Source: Roseburia sp. (lineage in GTDB: Bacteria; Bacillota; Clostridia; Lachnospirales; Lachnospiraceae). From it: a stretch of DNA of 64,000 nucleotides. How positions within the stretch are numbered: the stretch's first letter is position 1; the number at the start of each line of letters is the position of its first letter. This document shows, one piece after another, positions 52,939 to 62,186 of the stretch. Both the position numbers and the translations under genes were made by a program. The stretch is from assembly GCA_026168605.1 (NCBI GenBank), contig JAPFDX010000042.1:1-64000 (forward strand), written 5' to 3'. Below the pieces are notes generated by a model. It did no database searches, was not told where the DNA came from, and worked only from the letters and a program-made list of their open reading frames with translations.

Positions 52939-54415
52939 GATAGTTTCCTCCACTTATCTGTACTTCTAGAATCTTTTTCGTATCCGGATCCACCCTGCAT
53001 CCGGCGCTGATGCGCTTTCCGACTGCCCAGAGCACATGGCTTTCTTCTGCAAGCAGCCAGATGTCATCCCTCTGCCCGCGCGGTACCTTTTCCTCGATCA
53101 GATATTCCTTGAGTTTTTTCCGGTGTCCGTCCCCGTCAATCGTCAGGTAATCGCCGCCTGCACGTTTCCGAAATTGCATACTGTGTTTTATTTTATCATA
53201 ATTGAGCAGTTTCGTATACGTTTTTTTCGGAATTTTCTCGGTTTCCTCGTCAAATGTGCGCACACGCAGCCGCAGACATCCGTCCGGAAGTAAAAAAGTC
53301 TTCCATTCCCCCTCTTTTTCTTCCAATTCCTCCAGGGAAATCTCAAATCCCTCCTGTGCCGGATCATCCCCGTGGCATCGCTTCCCACCGCTCTGCTGTC
53401 CGCTCCCCTGCGCCTCCCGCATCAGTCGGACGCCCTCATAGACCCGTTCCGCCAAAATTCCGTAGGGAAGTGTGACACGCCGACCAACCTGAAGCCCGGC
53501 AAGGCGCTCCACCGCCTGAATGTGAACGCTGCCGATATCCCGGTTGCTGCCGGCGACCCCGCTGACCGCCTGATAGACCACCTCTCCTGACAAAACAGCG
53601 GGATACCGCTCAAATAATTCCTTGAAAACCACACATCCTCCCGCATCCCACAGACACATCCTCTGTGCAATCCCTGCCGCCTCCCGCTCCACGTAATCCG
53701 AAAGTTCCGAAAGCTGCGCTGCGCTCTGCGCGATGTGCTCCACCGCCCTGCCGTTGACTTTTAAAAGCTCCGGCAGTACGTTGTGGCGGATGCGGTTTCT
53801 GCTGTACCCCGTATCCTCATTCGTCGCGTCCGTCCGCCAGTCCGCGCCCTGCTCCCGCAGATACCCTTCGATCTGCGCTCTCGTCACGCCAAGCAGTGGA
53901 CGGATCACCGTCACACCCCCGGTAAGCTCCCGCATCATGCGGATGCCGCCAAGTCCGCGCACACCGCTTCCCCGCGCAAGCTGGAACAGCACCGTCTCCG
54001 CATTGTCATCCGCATGGTGGGCGAGCGCAAGTTTTTTGACAGCGGCGGAACTCTCCCCCGCCACGCGGCGGAAACAGTCATAGCGCAGGCTGCGCGCCGC
54101 CTCCTCAAGCCCCATGCGGTGCTCCCTCGCATATCCCGGCACGTCCACCTCACAGATATGGCAGACAACGTCAAGCCTCTCACACAGCTTTCGGGTAAAC
54201 TCTGCATCTTCCCGGCTCTCCTCTCCCCGGATCCCGTGCTCCACGTGCACCACCTGCACAGAGAACGGCACGCGTTTTCTGTATTCCAGCAAAAGCAGCA
54301 GCAGGCAGACAGAGTCCGCGCCGCCCGACACCCCCACAAAGACCATGTCGTCTTTTTGTATCAGCTTTTTCTGCTCTATCCACGCAAATACTTTCTCCCT
54401 CACTGTACGCTCCAT
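52928..54415 (-). CDS. tilS: tRNA(Ile)-lysidine synthase
   Basis: Modifies C34 of tRNA-Ile(CAU) with lysine so it reads AUA. About 495 residues: PP-loop VGVSGGADSVCLLLLL near residue 27, HVEHGIRGEESREDAEF near residue 57, HHADDNAETVLFQLARGSG near residue 130, and a C-terminal TilS domain with YLIEEKVPRGQRDDIWLL. ATG 54415 has AGGAAAAGG just before it; upstream codons overlap spoIIE and are not needed. The order spoIIE-tilS-hpt-ftsH equals Bacillus. Confidence 0.95.
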   Translation of the reverse strand: MERTVREKVFAWIEQKKLIQKDDMVFVGVSGGADSVCLLLLLLEYRKRVPFSVQVVHVEHGIRGEESREDAEFTRKLCERLDVVCHICEVDVPGYAREHRMGLEEAARSLRYDCFRRVAGESSAAVKKLALAHHADDNAETVLFQLARGSGVRGLGGIRMMRELTGGVTVIRPLLGVTRAQIEGYLREQGADWRTDATNEDTGYSRNRIRHNVLPELLKVNGRAVEHIAQSAAQLSELSDYVEREAAGIAQRMCLWDAGGCVVFKELFERYPAVLSGEVVYQAVSGVAGSNRDIGSVHIQAVERLAGLQVGRRVTLPYGILAERVYEGVRLMREAQGSGQQSGGKRCHGDDPAQEGFEISLEELEEKEGEWKTFLLPDGCLRLRVRTFDEETEKIPKKTYTKLLNYDKIKHSMQFRKRAGGDYLTIDGDGHRKKLKEYLIEEKVPRGQRDDIWLLAEESHVLWAVGKRISAGCRVDPDTKKILEVQISGGNYRED

Positions 54416-54437
54416 CCTTTTCCTGTGTCTGCCGCAC

Positions 54438-56279
54438 TCACGCCTTTTCCCAGATGCACGCGGCAAGCACCGTCATATCGTCCCTGACCTTTCCTCCCGT
54501 AAAGAGCATGACGCGCTCCATGATCTTCTTCGCGAGAATCCCCGGATTGTTCGTCTGGATACTCTCGATGATTTCCTGCATCGTCTCCTCCGGCTTCGGA
54601 ACGTGTAAATATTCTAACACACCATCTGTCATCATGACAACAAAATCACCGTTCTCGAGCTTTCTGCTGCCCGTCTCGATCTCGATCTGCGTCTTTGCGC
54701 CGACCGGAAGGTTCGCCGAGGTCATGCACTCCACGGAATCGCCCCGCTTCAGGAAGGTCGCCGCCGCGCCGATCTTATAGAAATCCGCCGTCCCGCCGTA
54801 GAGGTCGAGCCTGCACAGATCCACCGTGGAATACAGATCGTTCTCCCCCTTCATCACCATCGCGGAATTCATCATGCGGATCGCCGTCTCCACCGAAAAT
54901 CCCGCCTCCAGAAAACGCTCCACGAGATCGAGCACCATCTCGCTCTCCTTACACGCCGTGCTCCCCGAGCCCATCCCGTCGGAGAGACCGAGCACCGTCG
55001 CGCCGCTCTCCAGTTCCAGAAAAGAAAAGTTGTCCCCGGAAATCTGCGCGCCGTCCTTTTTCTGGCGCGCGATGCCCTGCACGCTCCGAAAGTGCGTGTC
55101 CTCGTAGAAGATAAAGTCTGCCGCCTCCCTCGAGATAAAGGTTTTCGCGTCCGACGCCGCGCGCAGCCTGCACCCTAAGACATGACCGCACGCCGATAGG
55201 AACGCCTTGACCGACACGCAGCCGCCCCTGCGGCTTCGCACTGTCACTTCAAGCTTTTTGCGCCCGTTCACCGTCTCGATCAGATGCATTTTTTCCACAA
55301 CGATCCCCTGCTCTTTTGCGCGGTAGCGGATCTCTGCCAACGCATATTTTTCCTGCGCGTCCAGCACCCGCTCCTCCTTTGCGCAGTCCTGCATGATGTA
55401 TGCCATCGCGTCAAGCTGCTCCGCGATCACCTGCCGGTTTTCCAGGAGTCTGTTGTACCATGCGCGGTTTAGATTCACCCGCTCAAACACGCGCACCGCC
55501 TCCTCCACCATATCGCGGCTCTTCACACAGTACTGACCGAGCTGCTCCGTGGTGTCCTCCTCCGGCGTGCCACCGTTTAAAATATTTGTGATCATGCGCG
55601 ACAAGATTCCATAGAGCGGCGTTGAATCGCGCTCCCAGCACAGTGCGCAGGAATCGCAGTTCGCACAGATCTTTCCGGTCAGCTCGTTTTGGATCTGACC
55701 GAGCTCCCCGCTGTCAAAGCTCTCCTTTTTGCTGCTCATCGTATAAAAAACCTGCGACAGTCCCTGAAAGGACTCCGCATAGCCGCGCAGCCGTTCCTCG
55801 TTGCCGCGCTCCTTAAGCTCCTGCACGCGCGGCTCAAATTTCCAGTTCAGCACCATGTGCATCGCCCTCCCCAGAAGGACGACCGCGCCGCAGATAAATA
55901 CACCTTCCAAAATGACCGCTGCCGCTGCCGGCTGGTTCTTCCACTCCAGCAGCCCTCCCGCAAAGGAGATGATCACGGTGGCTGCCGCGGACAGAAATGC
56001 CGCCATAAACGCAGGACAGCCCTCGTTCGCCCACTCGATCAGCCGCAGCGCCCCCCATATCACCAGAAGCACGACCGCATATTTGACTCCCGCCGTCAGC
56101 GGCATAAACAGAAAGATCCCTATGTACATCATACCAAGCAGCATCGGCGTGCTGACCTGTTCCAGATACAGCGCTGCAAAATAGGCAGGCACCAGCGGAT
56201 AGCATCCCATTATGTTTAAACTGCACATCGCGCCCCCCGCCATGCAGAGTATCATTTGTCTGATTCCCGTTTTTTTCAT
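54438..56279 (-). CDS. spoIIE: SpoIIE-family serine phosphatase
   Basis: Dephosphorylates the anti-anti-sigma factor SpoIIAA to activate sigma-F in the forespore. 613 residues: several transmembrane segments in residues 5-155, a cytoplasmic linker region, and a C-terminal PP2C-type phosphatase (residues ~400-613) with FSFLELESGATVLGLSDGMGSGSTACKESE, FYKIGAAATFLKRG and VVMMTDGVLEYL. It has fewer membrane helices than the ten of Bacillus SpoIIE and is shorter (about 610 against 827). The start MKKTGIRQ at 56279 is chosen over an upstream frame start. It shows the organism is a spore former. Confidence 0.93.
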   Translation of the reverse strand: MKKTGIRQMILCMAGGAMCSLNIMGCYPLVPAYFAALYLEQVSTPMLLGMMYIGIFLFMPLTAGVKYAVVLLVIWGALRLIEWANEGCPAFMAAFLSAAATVIISFAGGLLEWKNQPAAAAVILEGVFICGAVVLLGRAMHMVLNWKFEPRVQELKERGNEERLRGYAESFQGLSQVFYTMSSKKESFDSGELGQIQNELTGKICANCDSCALCWERDSTPLYGILSRMITNILNGGTPEEDTTEQLGQYCVKSRDMVEEAVRVFERVNLNRAWYNRLLENRQVIAEQLDAMAYIMQDCAKEERVLDAQEKYALAEIRYRAKEQGIVVEKMHLIETVNGRKKLEVTVRSRRGGCVSVKAFLSACGHVLGCRLRAASDAKTFISREAADFIFYEDTHFRSVQGIARQKKDGAQISGDNFSFLELESGATVLGLSDGMGSGSTACKESEMVLDLVERFLEAGFSVETAIRMMNSAMVMKGENDLYSTVDLCRLDLYGGTADFYKIGAAATFLKRGDSVECMTSANLPVGAKTQIEIETGSRKLENGDFVVMMTDGVLEYLHVPKPEETMQEIIESIQTNNPGILAKKIMERVMLFTGGKVRDDMTVLAACIWEKA

Positions 56280-56460
56280 CTCATCTTCTTCCCTTCTTTC
56301 CAGATTCCCGCCCTTTGGACGAACGCATTTGATTATAGATTTCACCGCGGAAAATCTTTGTCAAAGAGTGGAACTGTTTTTAAAAACTTTTCGCCAAAAT
56401 TTCTTTCTGCTTGTCTAATTCAGGGAATTTGAAGATGGTGATGCTTTTTAGGAAATTAAA

Positions 56461-56493
56461 GAGAGAGGCGTCCGCCTGACGGATACCTCTCTC
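56461..56493 (-). terminator. Hairpin after divIC
   Basis: GAGAGAGG / CCTCTCTC with an inner GTCCG / CGGAT stem, followed on the minus strand by CTTTAATTT. It may reduce read-through from divIC into spoIIE, which needs its own sporulation promoter in Bacillus. Confidence 0.55.
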
Positions 56494-56494
56494 C

Positions 56495-56794
56495 CTATTC
56501 TTCCTTAAAAATAATCTCATTGTCGTAGGTCAGACCAAGCTTACTCTTGGCAACGTCCTCCGTATATTCCGGCGACTGTGTGTAAGCCTCGAGCTCTTTT
56601 AGCTCCGCCGCACGCTCTGTCTCAGCCTCAAGCTCAAGCTCAAGCTCCGCCTGCCTGCTGATATACTCCTGGTTCTTCCGGTAAGTCTTTACAATCTGAA
56701 CCGACATCACGGCGACAAACACGATCAGTATCAGGCTGATGCAGCGCTTGCCCGTCCGGTTATTATCTTTTCTTGTCCTCTTTCCTGCTGCCAT
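56495..56794 (-). CDS. divIC: Septum formation initiator DivIC/FtsB-like
   Basis: 99 residues: a short basic cytoplasmic tail (RTRKDNNRTGKR), one transmembrane helix (residues ~18-36, ISLILIVFVAVMSVQIV) and a coiled coil (NQEYISRQAELELELEAETE and on) ending with the family tail SKLGLTYDNEIIF. It is a division septum component working with DivIB/FtsL. GAGGA precedes ATG 56794; an in-frame ATG at 56818 overlapping yabQ is the alternative. Its place between yabQ and spoIIE supports DivIC. Confidence 0.85.
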   Translation of the reverse strand: MAAGKRTRKDNNRTGKRCISLILIVFVAVMSVQIVKTYRKNQEYISRQAELELELEAETERAAELKELEAYTQSPEYTEDVAKSKLGLTYDNEIIFKEE

Positions 56795-56814
56795 ATGGAT
56801 ATCCTCATTACAGA

Positions 56815-57267
56815 TCATAGTTTACATAAACCTATTTTAACTGCTCTCACCAGCTTTTTCAATTCTTTTTTCAAAAATCGTCCGACTTTTTTCCCAAGCC
56901 TTATGACAGGACCAAAGAGAACGCCAAAAACCTTATGTAAAAGCTGAAGTACCGACTTTAATAGGAATACGTGAAGTGAGACGACGTAACGGCTGAGCAG
57001 CAGATAGTAGAGAACTGTCCCCACCGCCATGCCAAGCAGTGCAAAACCGCGCACCATGCCGTCGTTTTCCCGGTAGAGCATGACAAACACAACTCCCGTG
57101 CAGACCAGCCAGTAAAAAAAATCCTCAATTCCGACCGCCACCGTTCCGTGCGGAAGGATTCTGCGGATAATGCGCAGGATATCGTAGAGCAGAAACAAGC
57201 CTGCCCCCGCCAGCATGGAAATGCCAAAAAGCAGCGCCTCATGCCCGATGGTTTCACTGACCGCCAT
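56815..57267 (-). CDS. yabQ: Spore cortex protein YabQ
   Basis: 150 residues with four hydrophobic segments (starting ALLFGISMLAGAGLFLLYD) and a basic C-terminal amphipathic tail. FYWLVCTGVVFVMLYRENDGMVRGF is the YabQ core. In Bacillus it is a membrane protein needed for spore cortex synthesis. Its ATG follows the yabP stop directly (TAG ATG). Confidence 0.9.
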   Translation of the reverse strand: MAVSETIGHEALLFGISMLAGAGLFLLYDILRIIRRILPHGTVAVGIEDFFYWLVCTGVVFVMLYRENDGMVRGFALLGMAVGTVLYYLLLSRYVVSLHVFLLKSVLQLLHKVFGVLFGPVIRLGKKVGRFLKKELKKLVRAVKIGLCKL

Positions 57268-57558
57268 CTACTTAAACAGCCTTCCCAGCAAAGACTCCGC
57301 CTGCTTGCCGGCGCCCTTCACCTCAGAATATGTCAGGGAGTCGATCCGTCCCTCGATGTCGATCTCTCCTTTTTCCAGGCTCAGGCGGTTCACATGAAGA
57401 TCGTGCCCCTTGATCAGAAGCATCCCAAGCTCCGTCTCGAGCAGGATCTCTCCCACATCAAAAGCCAGCACATCCACCACGCCGCTGAACGCCCCGCTTT
57501 TCCGGTTAGAGAGCAGTACCTTGTGCGACTTCGCCGCGTTTCCGTTTCTTTCTTCCAT
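57268..57558 (-). CDS. yabP: Sporulation protein YabP
   Basis: 96 residues: NRKSGAFSGVVDVLAFDVGEILLETELGMLLIKGHDLHVNRLSLEKGEIDIEGRI (in parts) is the YabP/YqfC core, a spore-coat-related fold also seen in SipL-linked YabP. Directly upstream of yabQ and downstream of rqcP. Confidence 0.92.
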   Translation of the reverse strand: MEERNGNAAKSHKVLLSNRKSGAFSGVVDVLAFDVGEILLETELGMLLIKGHDLHVNRLSLEKGEIDIEGRIDSLTYSEVKGAGKQAESLLGRLFK

Positions 57559-57603
57559 AAAAAATACCTCCGCTTACTATAAATATATGGGAGGCATTTT
57601 CTT

Positions 57604-57846
57604 TTATGCAAGATATTCAAATAAATCCTTTGCTTCGTCCTTCTTCGTCGTGTCCTGAATATCGAGAACGCGCACCTTCACCATCTTTGTTCCAAAGCCG
57701 ATCTCGATCATATCCCCGACCTTAACATTCACCGACGCCTTCGCCGGCTTGCCGTTCACCATCACACGCCCGGCGTCACACGCCTCGTTCGCGACCGTGC
57801 GCCGCTTGATCAGGCGCGATACCTTTAAAAATTTGTCGAGTCTCAT
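57604..57846 (-). CDS. rqcP: RqcP (YabO) S4-domain RNA-binding protein
   Basis: 80 residues, nearly all an S4 domain (MRLDKFLKVSRLIKRRTVANEACDAGRVMVNG). RqcP acts with RqcH in ribosome-associated quality control, helping add alanine tails to stalled chains. The gene lies between HU and yabP as in Bacillus (yabO). Confidence 0.9.
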   Translation of the reverse strand: MRLDKFLKVSRLIKRRTVANEACDAGRVMVNGKPAKASVNVKVGDMIEIGFGTKMVKVRVLDIQDTTKKDEAKDLFEYLA

Positions 57847-57862
57847 AAAATCTCCTCATTTC

Positions 57863-57893
57863 AAAAAAGTGGATTCCGTTCTTAGGAATCCAC
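57863..57893 (-). terminator. Terminator of the HU gene
   Basis: On the minus strand GTGGATTCC / GGAATCCAC with a TAAGAAC loop and TTTTTT after it. It separates the abundant HU message from rqcP-yabP. Confidence 0.85.
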
Positions 57894-57914
57894 TGATATC
57901 ATACCATGAATAGA

Positions 57915-58190
57915 TTAAGCGTTTACCTGATCCTTTAAAGCCTTACCAGCCTTGAATCTAGGAGCCTTAGATGCTGCAATGGTCATCTCCTTGCCGGTCT
58001 GCGGATTTCTTCCGGTTCTTGCAGCTCTCTCAGATACCTCAAATGTTCCGAAACCAACTAACTGGATCTTCTCGCCCTTCTTTAACTCCTCTGCAACAAC
58101 GTCTGTGAAAGCCTTTAATGCCGCCTCAGCGTCCTTTTTGCTCAACTCTGCTCTGTCAGCCATTGCTGCAACTAATTCTGCTTTGTTCAT
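57915..58190 (-). CDS. hup: DNA-binding protein HU
   Basis: 91 residues: [49 protein letters not shown] and [15 protein letters not shown] give the whole HU beta fold with its DNA-binding arm and the conserved NPQTG. It is a nucleoid protein. GGAGGA lies before ATG 58190. A consensus promoter is at 58262-58290 and a strong terminator follows, so it is expressed highly alone. Confidence 0.96.
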   Translation of the reverse strand: MNKAELVAAMADRAELSKKDAEAALKAFTDVVAEELKKGEKIQLVGFGTFEVSERAARTGRNPQTGKEMTIAASKAPRFKAGKALKDQVNA

Positions 58191-58261
58191 GATAATAGTT
58201 CCTCCTATGGATTTGCATAATAATAAACGATATTTCACTGTTCCAAAAATATCTATTACTA

Positions 58262-58290
58262 TTTATACTTGCTTTTCACTTGTTTGTCAA
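58262..58290 (-). promoter_or_regulatory. Promoter of the HU gene
   Basis: On the minus strand TTGACA, 17 nt, TATAAA, about 72 bp before the start codon. Confidence 0.8.
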
Positions 58291-58321
58291 GGAAAATCCC
58301 CATTTTTCAAGGATTTTATCA

Positions 58322-59719
58322 TTATTCAGTCTCTTTTTTCTCCTCCGTCAGTGCGGACAAAAGCTCCGTCAGCGTCGAGAGATAATCTGTCTTCGACTCC
58401 TCCTTATCCTCGTCCAGCAGACTTTCGACCAGCGCATCCAGTTCGGCTTCACTGGCAGCGTTTGTATTCGTGCCTGTTCCGCTGCCGCCTGACGTTCCCG
58501 AGGAATGGCTGCCGGCAAGACCTCCGGCAAGACTGCCCGCCTGACCGTCCCCCTGCGTGCTGCCGCCTGACGTTCCGTTCTCCTTTGTATCCTGATTCGC
58601 ATCCTCCGTTTCTTCCGTCTCCTGCGGAACTGCCGCCCCGTCCTCTCCGGAAAGCCCGACCACGATCGTCGCCTCCTCAGAATTAACGAACAGCTTTTTC
58701 TTGTACGGCTCATAGGAGTCCGCAGTGACGGTCAGCGTGTGCAGACCATAAGAGACCGGTACCGGCTCGCTGTAATCGACCTCCTCACCATCGATGAACA
58801 CTGCGGCGTCCGCCACATCCACGGCAAAGAGGATATTTCCGGTTTTTGGTCCTTCCCCCTTGAGCGTGTCTAAGTCAAGTTCTGTCTGCTGACCGCGCTT
58901 GATCTCAATGTCCGTGCTGCCGCCGTAGCCGTTGTTCGCCACCGCCACCGTATAGACGCCCTCGGGAATCTCCATCTTCATATCCGGTGTGATCTCGGAA
59001 AATATCTTATCCCCGACCTGTATAAAACTGCCGTCAAAAAGTTCTGTGTTCCGAAGCTGCAATGTGCCGTGCCCCGTCGCCACGGAAACCGAGAGGATCT
59101 TTCTGCCGATCCCCACAATATCGAGCGTGTCAAGTTCTGTCAGATCGGACAGCCGCAGCGTTTTATCATCCGACCAGATAAACAGATTGTCGTCATAGGA
59201 ATAGTTTGTATCCGCGATGGTAAAGATCCCCTTCTGCTCATCCACCGAGTAGCGCGTGACATCCGGGTATTCCCACACCGCGTCGGAGAGCTGCGCCTGC
59301 ATCAGCCGTCCGTCGATGTCTTTTTTGCCAACTGTCATGACGCGCCCCGGTGTAAATTCGGAAACCGCCGCCCGGTTGCCGTATTTATCCAGAAACTGCG
59401 TCGTCACAGAATAGTAGTACATATACTGCTTTCCGAATGCAAGCTGCTCTAGGATAATACATTCCTCCTGCATATCGTTCTTCGTGATCAGAAACAGATC
59501 CGCCGTCACCGCCCCGTCCTCTGCCGTCTCCGTCGTTTCCTCTGTCACTGCCTCCTGCCCGGCTTCCCCGCCCGGTGTACCTTCTGCCGTCTCCTCCCCG
59601 GTGGGATAGTAGTACTGTCCCGTGGCAAAGCTGTTTTTTTCTTCCCCGCATCCGGTGAAAACAAACGCCGCCAGCACGACCGCCAGCGCCGGAAGTATCT
59701 TTTTTCTCATTTCTCTCAA
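58322..59719 (-). CDS. PEGA-domain lipoprotein
   Basis: 465 residues. A lipobox-like signal (ALAVVLAAFVFTGCGEE) predicts lipid attachment at Cys 24 or so. An Asp/Glu/Gly-rich stretch leads to a beta-rich middle; a PEGA domain (DAAVFIDGEEVDYSEPVPVSYGLHTLTVTADSY, in parts) is near residues 300-350, and a Thr/Gly/Ser-rich tail ends in ETE. Probably a cell-surface structural or anchoring protein; function unknown. The open frame starts at TTG 59719, which has AAAGGATG at 7-nt spacing; ATG 59710 is possible but its ribosome site is too close. Confidence 0.75.
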   Translation of the reverse strand: MREMRKKILPALAVVLAAFVFTGCGEEKNSFATGQYYYPTGEETAEGTPGGEAGQEAVTEETTETAEDGAVTADLFLITKNDMQEECIILEQLAFGKQYMYYYSVTTQFLDKYGNRAAVSEFTPGRVMTVGKKDIDGRLMQAQLSDAVWEYPDVTRYSVDEQKGIFTIADTNYSYDDNLFIWSDDKTLRLSDLTELDTLDIVGIGRKILSVSVATGHGTLQLRNTELFDGSFIQVGDKIFSEITPDMKMEIPEGVYTVAVANNGYGGSTDIEIKRGQQTELDLDTLKGEGPKTGNILFAVDVADAAVFIDGEEVDYSEPVPVSYGLHTLTVTADSYEPYKKKLFVNSEEATIVVGLSGEDGAAVPQETEETEDANQDTKENGTSGGSTQGDGQAGSLAGGLAGSHSSGTSGGSGTGTNTNAASEAELDALVESLLDEDKEESKTDYLSTLTELLSALTEEKKETE

Positions 59720-59761
59720 CTGTATTCATCCTTTCTCATCTGTCGCTCCTTACAGTATACC

Positions 59762-60739
59762 TCATGATGTGAAATGAAACAACATCTCTAAGAACTGTTC
59801 CCGTTCCTTTTCCTGGGAAATAAATTTTTCCAGCTTCTCGATATTTCTCCCGGAGATCCACACCTTGCGCGCGTTGTAATAATGGTTTGCGATCTTCCAG
59901 AACTTTTCCGGGTACGCCATGTACAGATACAGATAGCGCAGCTCCTCTGCGGAGAGACGCCGCACCCTGTCGTAGGCGCGGATAAAGTCCATGCCAAGTC
60001 CGGTGTTCCAGTTGTGCTTTTCCATCATTTTGCGCAAAAAATTTGCGAGATCGCTCACGCGGATCTGCCATGCAAGGCTCTCAAAACGGACGACCGCCGT
60101 CTCTCTACCCGAAAAAATAACGTTGTGCTGATTGTAATCCCCATGACAAAAGCCCGTCATCTCCGGCTTTGGCTGTATACTGCGCAGCTCCTCCGTCACC
60201 AGTCTCGCCTTTTTCATATAATACTCGTACTTTCCGGCAAACAGCATCTCAAATTCATTTTTCTTTTTCTTGGCGCGTATGTAATTTCTGACCTTGTTCA
60301 GCTCTCTGTTATGCCTTTCATATAAAAAAAGGAGCGCGTTCTCATCCGTCCGCACAAAGTCCGGAACCTCCCCCTGATAGCCGGATGATACGTTGTGGAG
60401 TTTCGCCAGAAGCTCCACCGCAGCGATCATCTCCTCCCGCCGCTTTGTGTCACATTCCGTTCCCTCCCACATATCGTACAGAATATATTTTGTCCCGTCC
60501 TCCATCACGGCAACCGGAAGCTCCTCCTTCGTGAGGTTCACCGTCTCCACGCAGATGCCGCCGTCCTGCAGACAGAAGAGGATCTCCCGAAGAAACGCCG
60601 CGCGCTCCACAGAACCACGGTATTCTTTTAACAGCTTCCTCCCGTGATCCGTGTCGCAGATATAGCTCTCACGTCCCCGCGCAACTGTATGTACTTCCAG
60701 CTCATATTTTTCCAATACCTCTTCCGGTCGATTATACAC
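59762..60739 (-). CDS. cotS: CotS-family spore coat protein (kinase-like)
   Basis: About 325 residues with an aminoglycoside-phosphotransferase-like fold: GYQGEVPDFV, GFCHGDYNQHNVIFSG near residue 205 (catalytic-loop HGD-x4-N) and VVRFESLAWQIRVSDLANFLRK near residue 228. In place of the usual DxD metal Asp the loop reads VRFES. It is a spore-coat family. The first ATG (60754) is inside a hairpin; GTG 60739 has a perfect GGAGGGG at 6 nt and is preferred. Confidence 0.82.
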   Translation of the reverse strand: MYNRPEEVLEKYELEVHTVARGRESYICDTDHGRKLLKEYRGSVERAAFLREILFCLQDGGICVETVNLTKEELPVAVMEDGTKYILYDMWEGTECDTKRREEMIAAVELLAKLHNVSSGYQGEVPDFVRTDENALLFLYERHNRELNKVRNYIRAKKKKNEFEMLFAGKYEYYMKKARLVTEELRSIQPKPEMTGFCHGDYNQHNVIFSGRETAVVRFESLAWQIRVSDLANFLRKMMEKHNWNTGLGMDFIRAYDRVRRLSAEELRYLYLYMAYPEKFWKIANHYYNARKVWISGRNIEKLEKFISQEKEREQFLEMLFHFTS

Positions 60740-60743
60740 AAAA

Positions 60744-60807
60744 AACCCCTCCATATGATTCAGCTACGGTTCCCTACCGTGTCTATTCATCATATGTGAG
60801 GGGATAA
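60744..60807 (-). promoter_or_regulatory. Hairpin covering the cotS ribosome-binding site / cca terminator
   Basis: On the minus strand CCCCTCACATATGAT pairs with ATCATATGGAGGGG, with a small inner ACGGT / ACCGT stem, then TTTTTT and the cotS GTG. The GGAGGGG is both the 3' arm of the stem and the Shine-Dalgarno of cotS. The T-run also makes it a terminator for cca. Confidence 0.65.
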
Positions 60808-60833
60808 AATTTCATGACAGCCCGCACCGCAAA

Positions 60834-62165
60834 TTATTGTATCATTTTCCGCGCCTCCGCCAAAAGTCGCTCTTTCGTGTTGCACTCCGGTTCATCCAGC
60901 ACCAGCTCCAGCAGGCTCTTTAGCACCTCTCCGAGTTTTTTCCCCGGCTTCATGCCAAGCGCGACCAGATCGTTTCCGTCCACCGCAAGCTCCTGGATAC
61001 TCAGACACTGCTGCTCTTTTTCGATCTGCCTATACAACTGCTCATACTCTGCGACGTAGGCAAGTTTTTCCGCCCGGCGGAAATCGCTCTGTGCGAGAAT
61101 GTCCGCGCGCTTCACCGCAAACAGCGCCGGATACTGCCTCTCTCCGACGCGGTGAATGGCACGCCGCACACCGCGCCCGGAGAGCGCCGGATTGTCGTCA
61201 TGCCATTCCACCAGACGGCAGACGGCGTCCGTCGTGTCATTGTCAAACTTCAGCCTGCGCAAAATCGCCCCCGCCATCTCGCTGCCCGCCTTCGGATGCC
61301 CGTAAAAGTGGTCTACACCCTCCTCGTCCGTGCTCCGGCACAACGGCTTCGCCACATCGTGAAGCAGCATGGCAAGCCGCACGACCTTCCCGCAATCACT
61401 CTGACGCATCGCCTCCAGCGTGTGCTCTCCGACGGAATAGCAGTGGTGTGGGTTATTCTGCGCGCACTCCATCATCCGGTCAAACTCCGGCAGAAAGACC
61501 GCCGTAAGCCCCGTCTCGTACGCCGTCCGCAGCGTGTCGGGATGCGCGGACAGCAAAAGCTTTACCAGCTCTGTCTGGATCCGCTCAGCGCTCACCTTCG
61601 CGATATTGGGCGCAAGACGGCAGATCGCCGCCCGTGTCTCCTCCTCGATTGAGAAACCAAGCTGTGCGGCAAACCGCACGGCGCGCAGCATCCGCAGCGC
61701 ATCCTCCGAAAAACGCTCGTCCGCCCTGCCGACACAACGGATCACGCCGCGTGTCAGATCGCCTTTTCCGTCAAACGCATCCACAAGCCCCGATTTTTCA
61801 TTGTATGCCATCGCATTGATCGTGAAATCGCGGCGCTTTAAGTCCTCCAGAAGATTTCCCGTAAACTCTACCTTCTTCGGATGTCTGGCGTCCTCATACT
61901 CGCCGTCGATCCGGTAGGTCGTCACCTCAAACCCTTCGTGGCTTAGCATCACGGTCACCGTGCCGTGCCGGATCCCCGTGTCGATCGTGTGGGAAAACAG
62001 TTCCTTCACCTGATGCGGCTTTGCGTTTGTCGTGATGTCCCAGTCCTGCGGCACGCGCCCGAGCATCGAGTCGCGCACACAGCCGCCGACGGCGTATGCC
62101 TCGTAGCCGTGCGCCTCCAGAGTCGTGATAATTTTGTTTACTTTTTCCGGTAAAACAATCTTCAT
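60834..62165 (-). CDS. cca: CCA-adding tRNA nucleotidyltransferase with HD domain
   Basis: Adds or repairs the 3' CCA of tRNAs; all three tRNA genes here lack encoded CCA. 443 residues: the nucleotidyltransferase signature YAVGGCVRDSMLGRVPQDWDITT at residues 20-42, head and neck domain with RRDFTINAMAYN near residue 112, then an HD-type domain with LLHDVAKPLCR near residue 265. AGGAG precedes ATG 62165. Confidence 0.95.
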   Translation of the reverse strand: MKIVLPEKVNKIITTLEAHGYEAYAVGGCVRDSMLGRVPQDWDITTNAKPHQVKELFSHTIDTGIRHGTVTVMLSHEGFEVTTYRIDGEYEDARHPKKVEFTGNLLEDLKRRDFTINAMAYNEKSGLVDAFDGKGDLTRGVIRCVGRADERFSEDALRMLRAVRFAAQLGFSIEEETRAAICRLAPNIAKVSAERIQTELVKLLLSAHPDTLRTAYETGLTAVFLPEFDRMMECAQNNPHHCYSVGEHTLEAMRQSDCGKVVRLAMLLHDVAKPLCRSTDEEGVDHFYGHPKAGSEMAGAILRRLKFDNDTTDAVCRLVEWHDDNPALSGRGVRRAIHRVGERQYPALFAVKRADILAQSDFRRAEKLAYVAEYEQLYRQIEKEQQCLSIQELAVDGNDLVALGMKPGKKLGEVLKSLLELVLDEPECNTKERLLAEARKMIQ

Positions 62166-62186
62166 ATCTCCTATTCCTTCGGTCTT

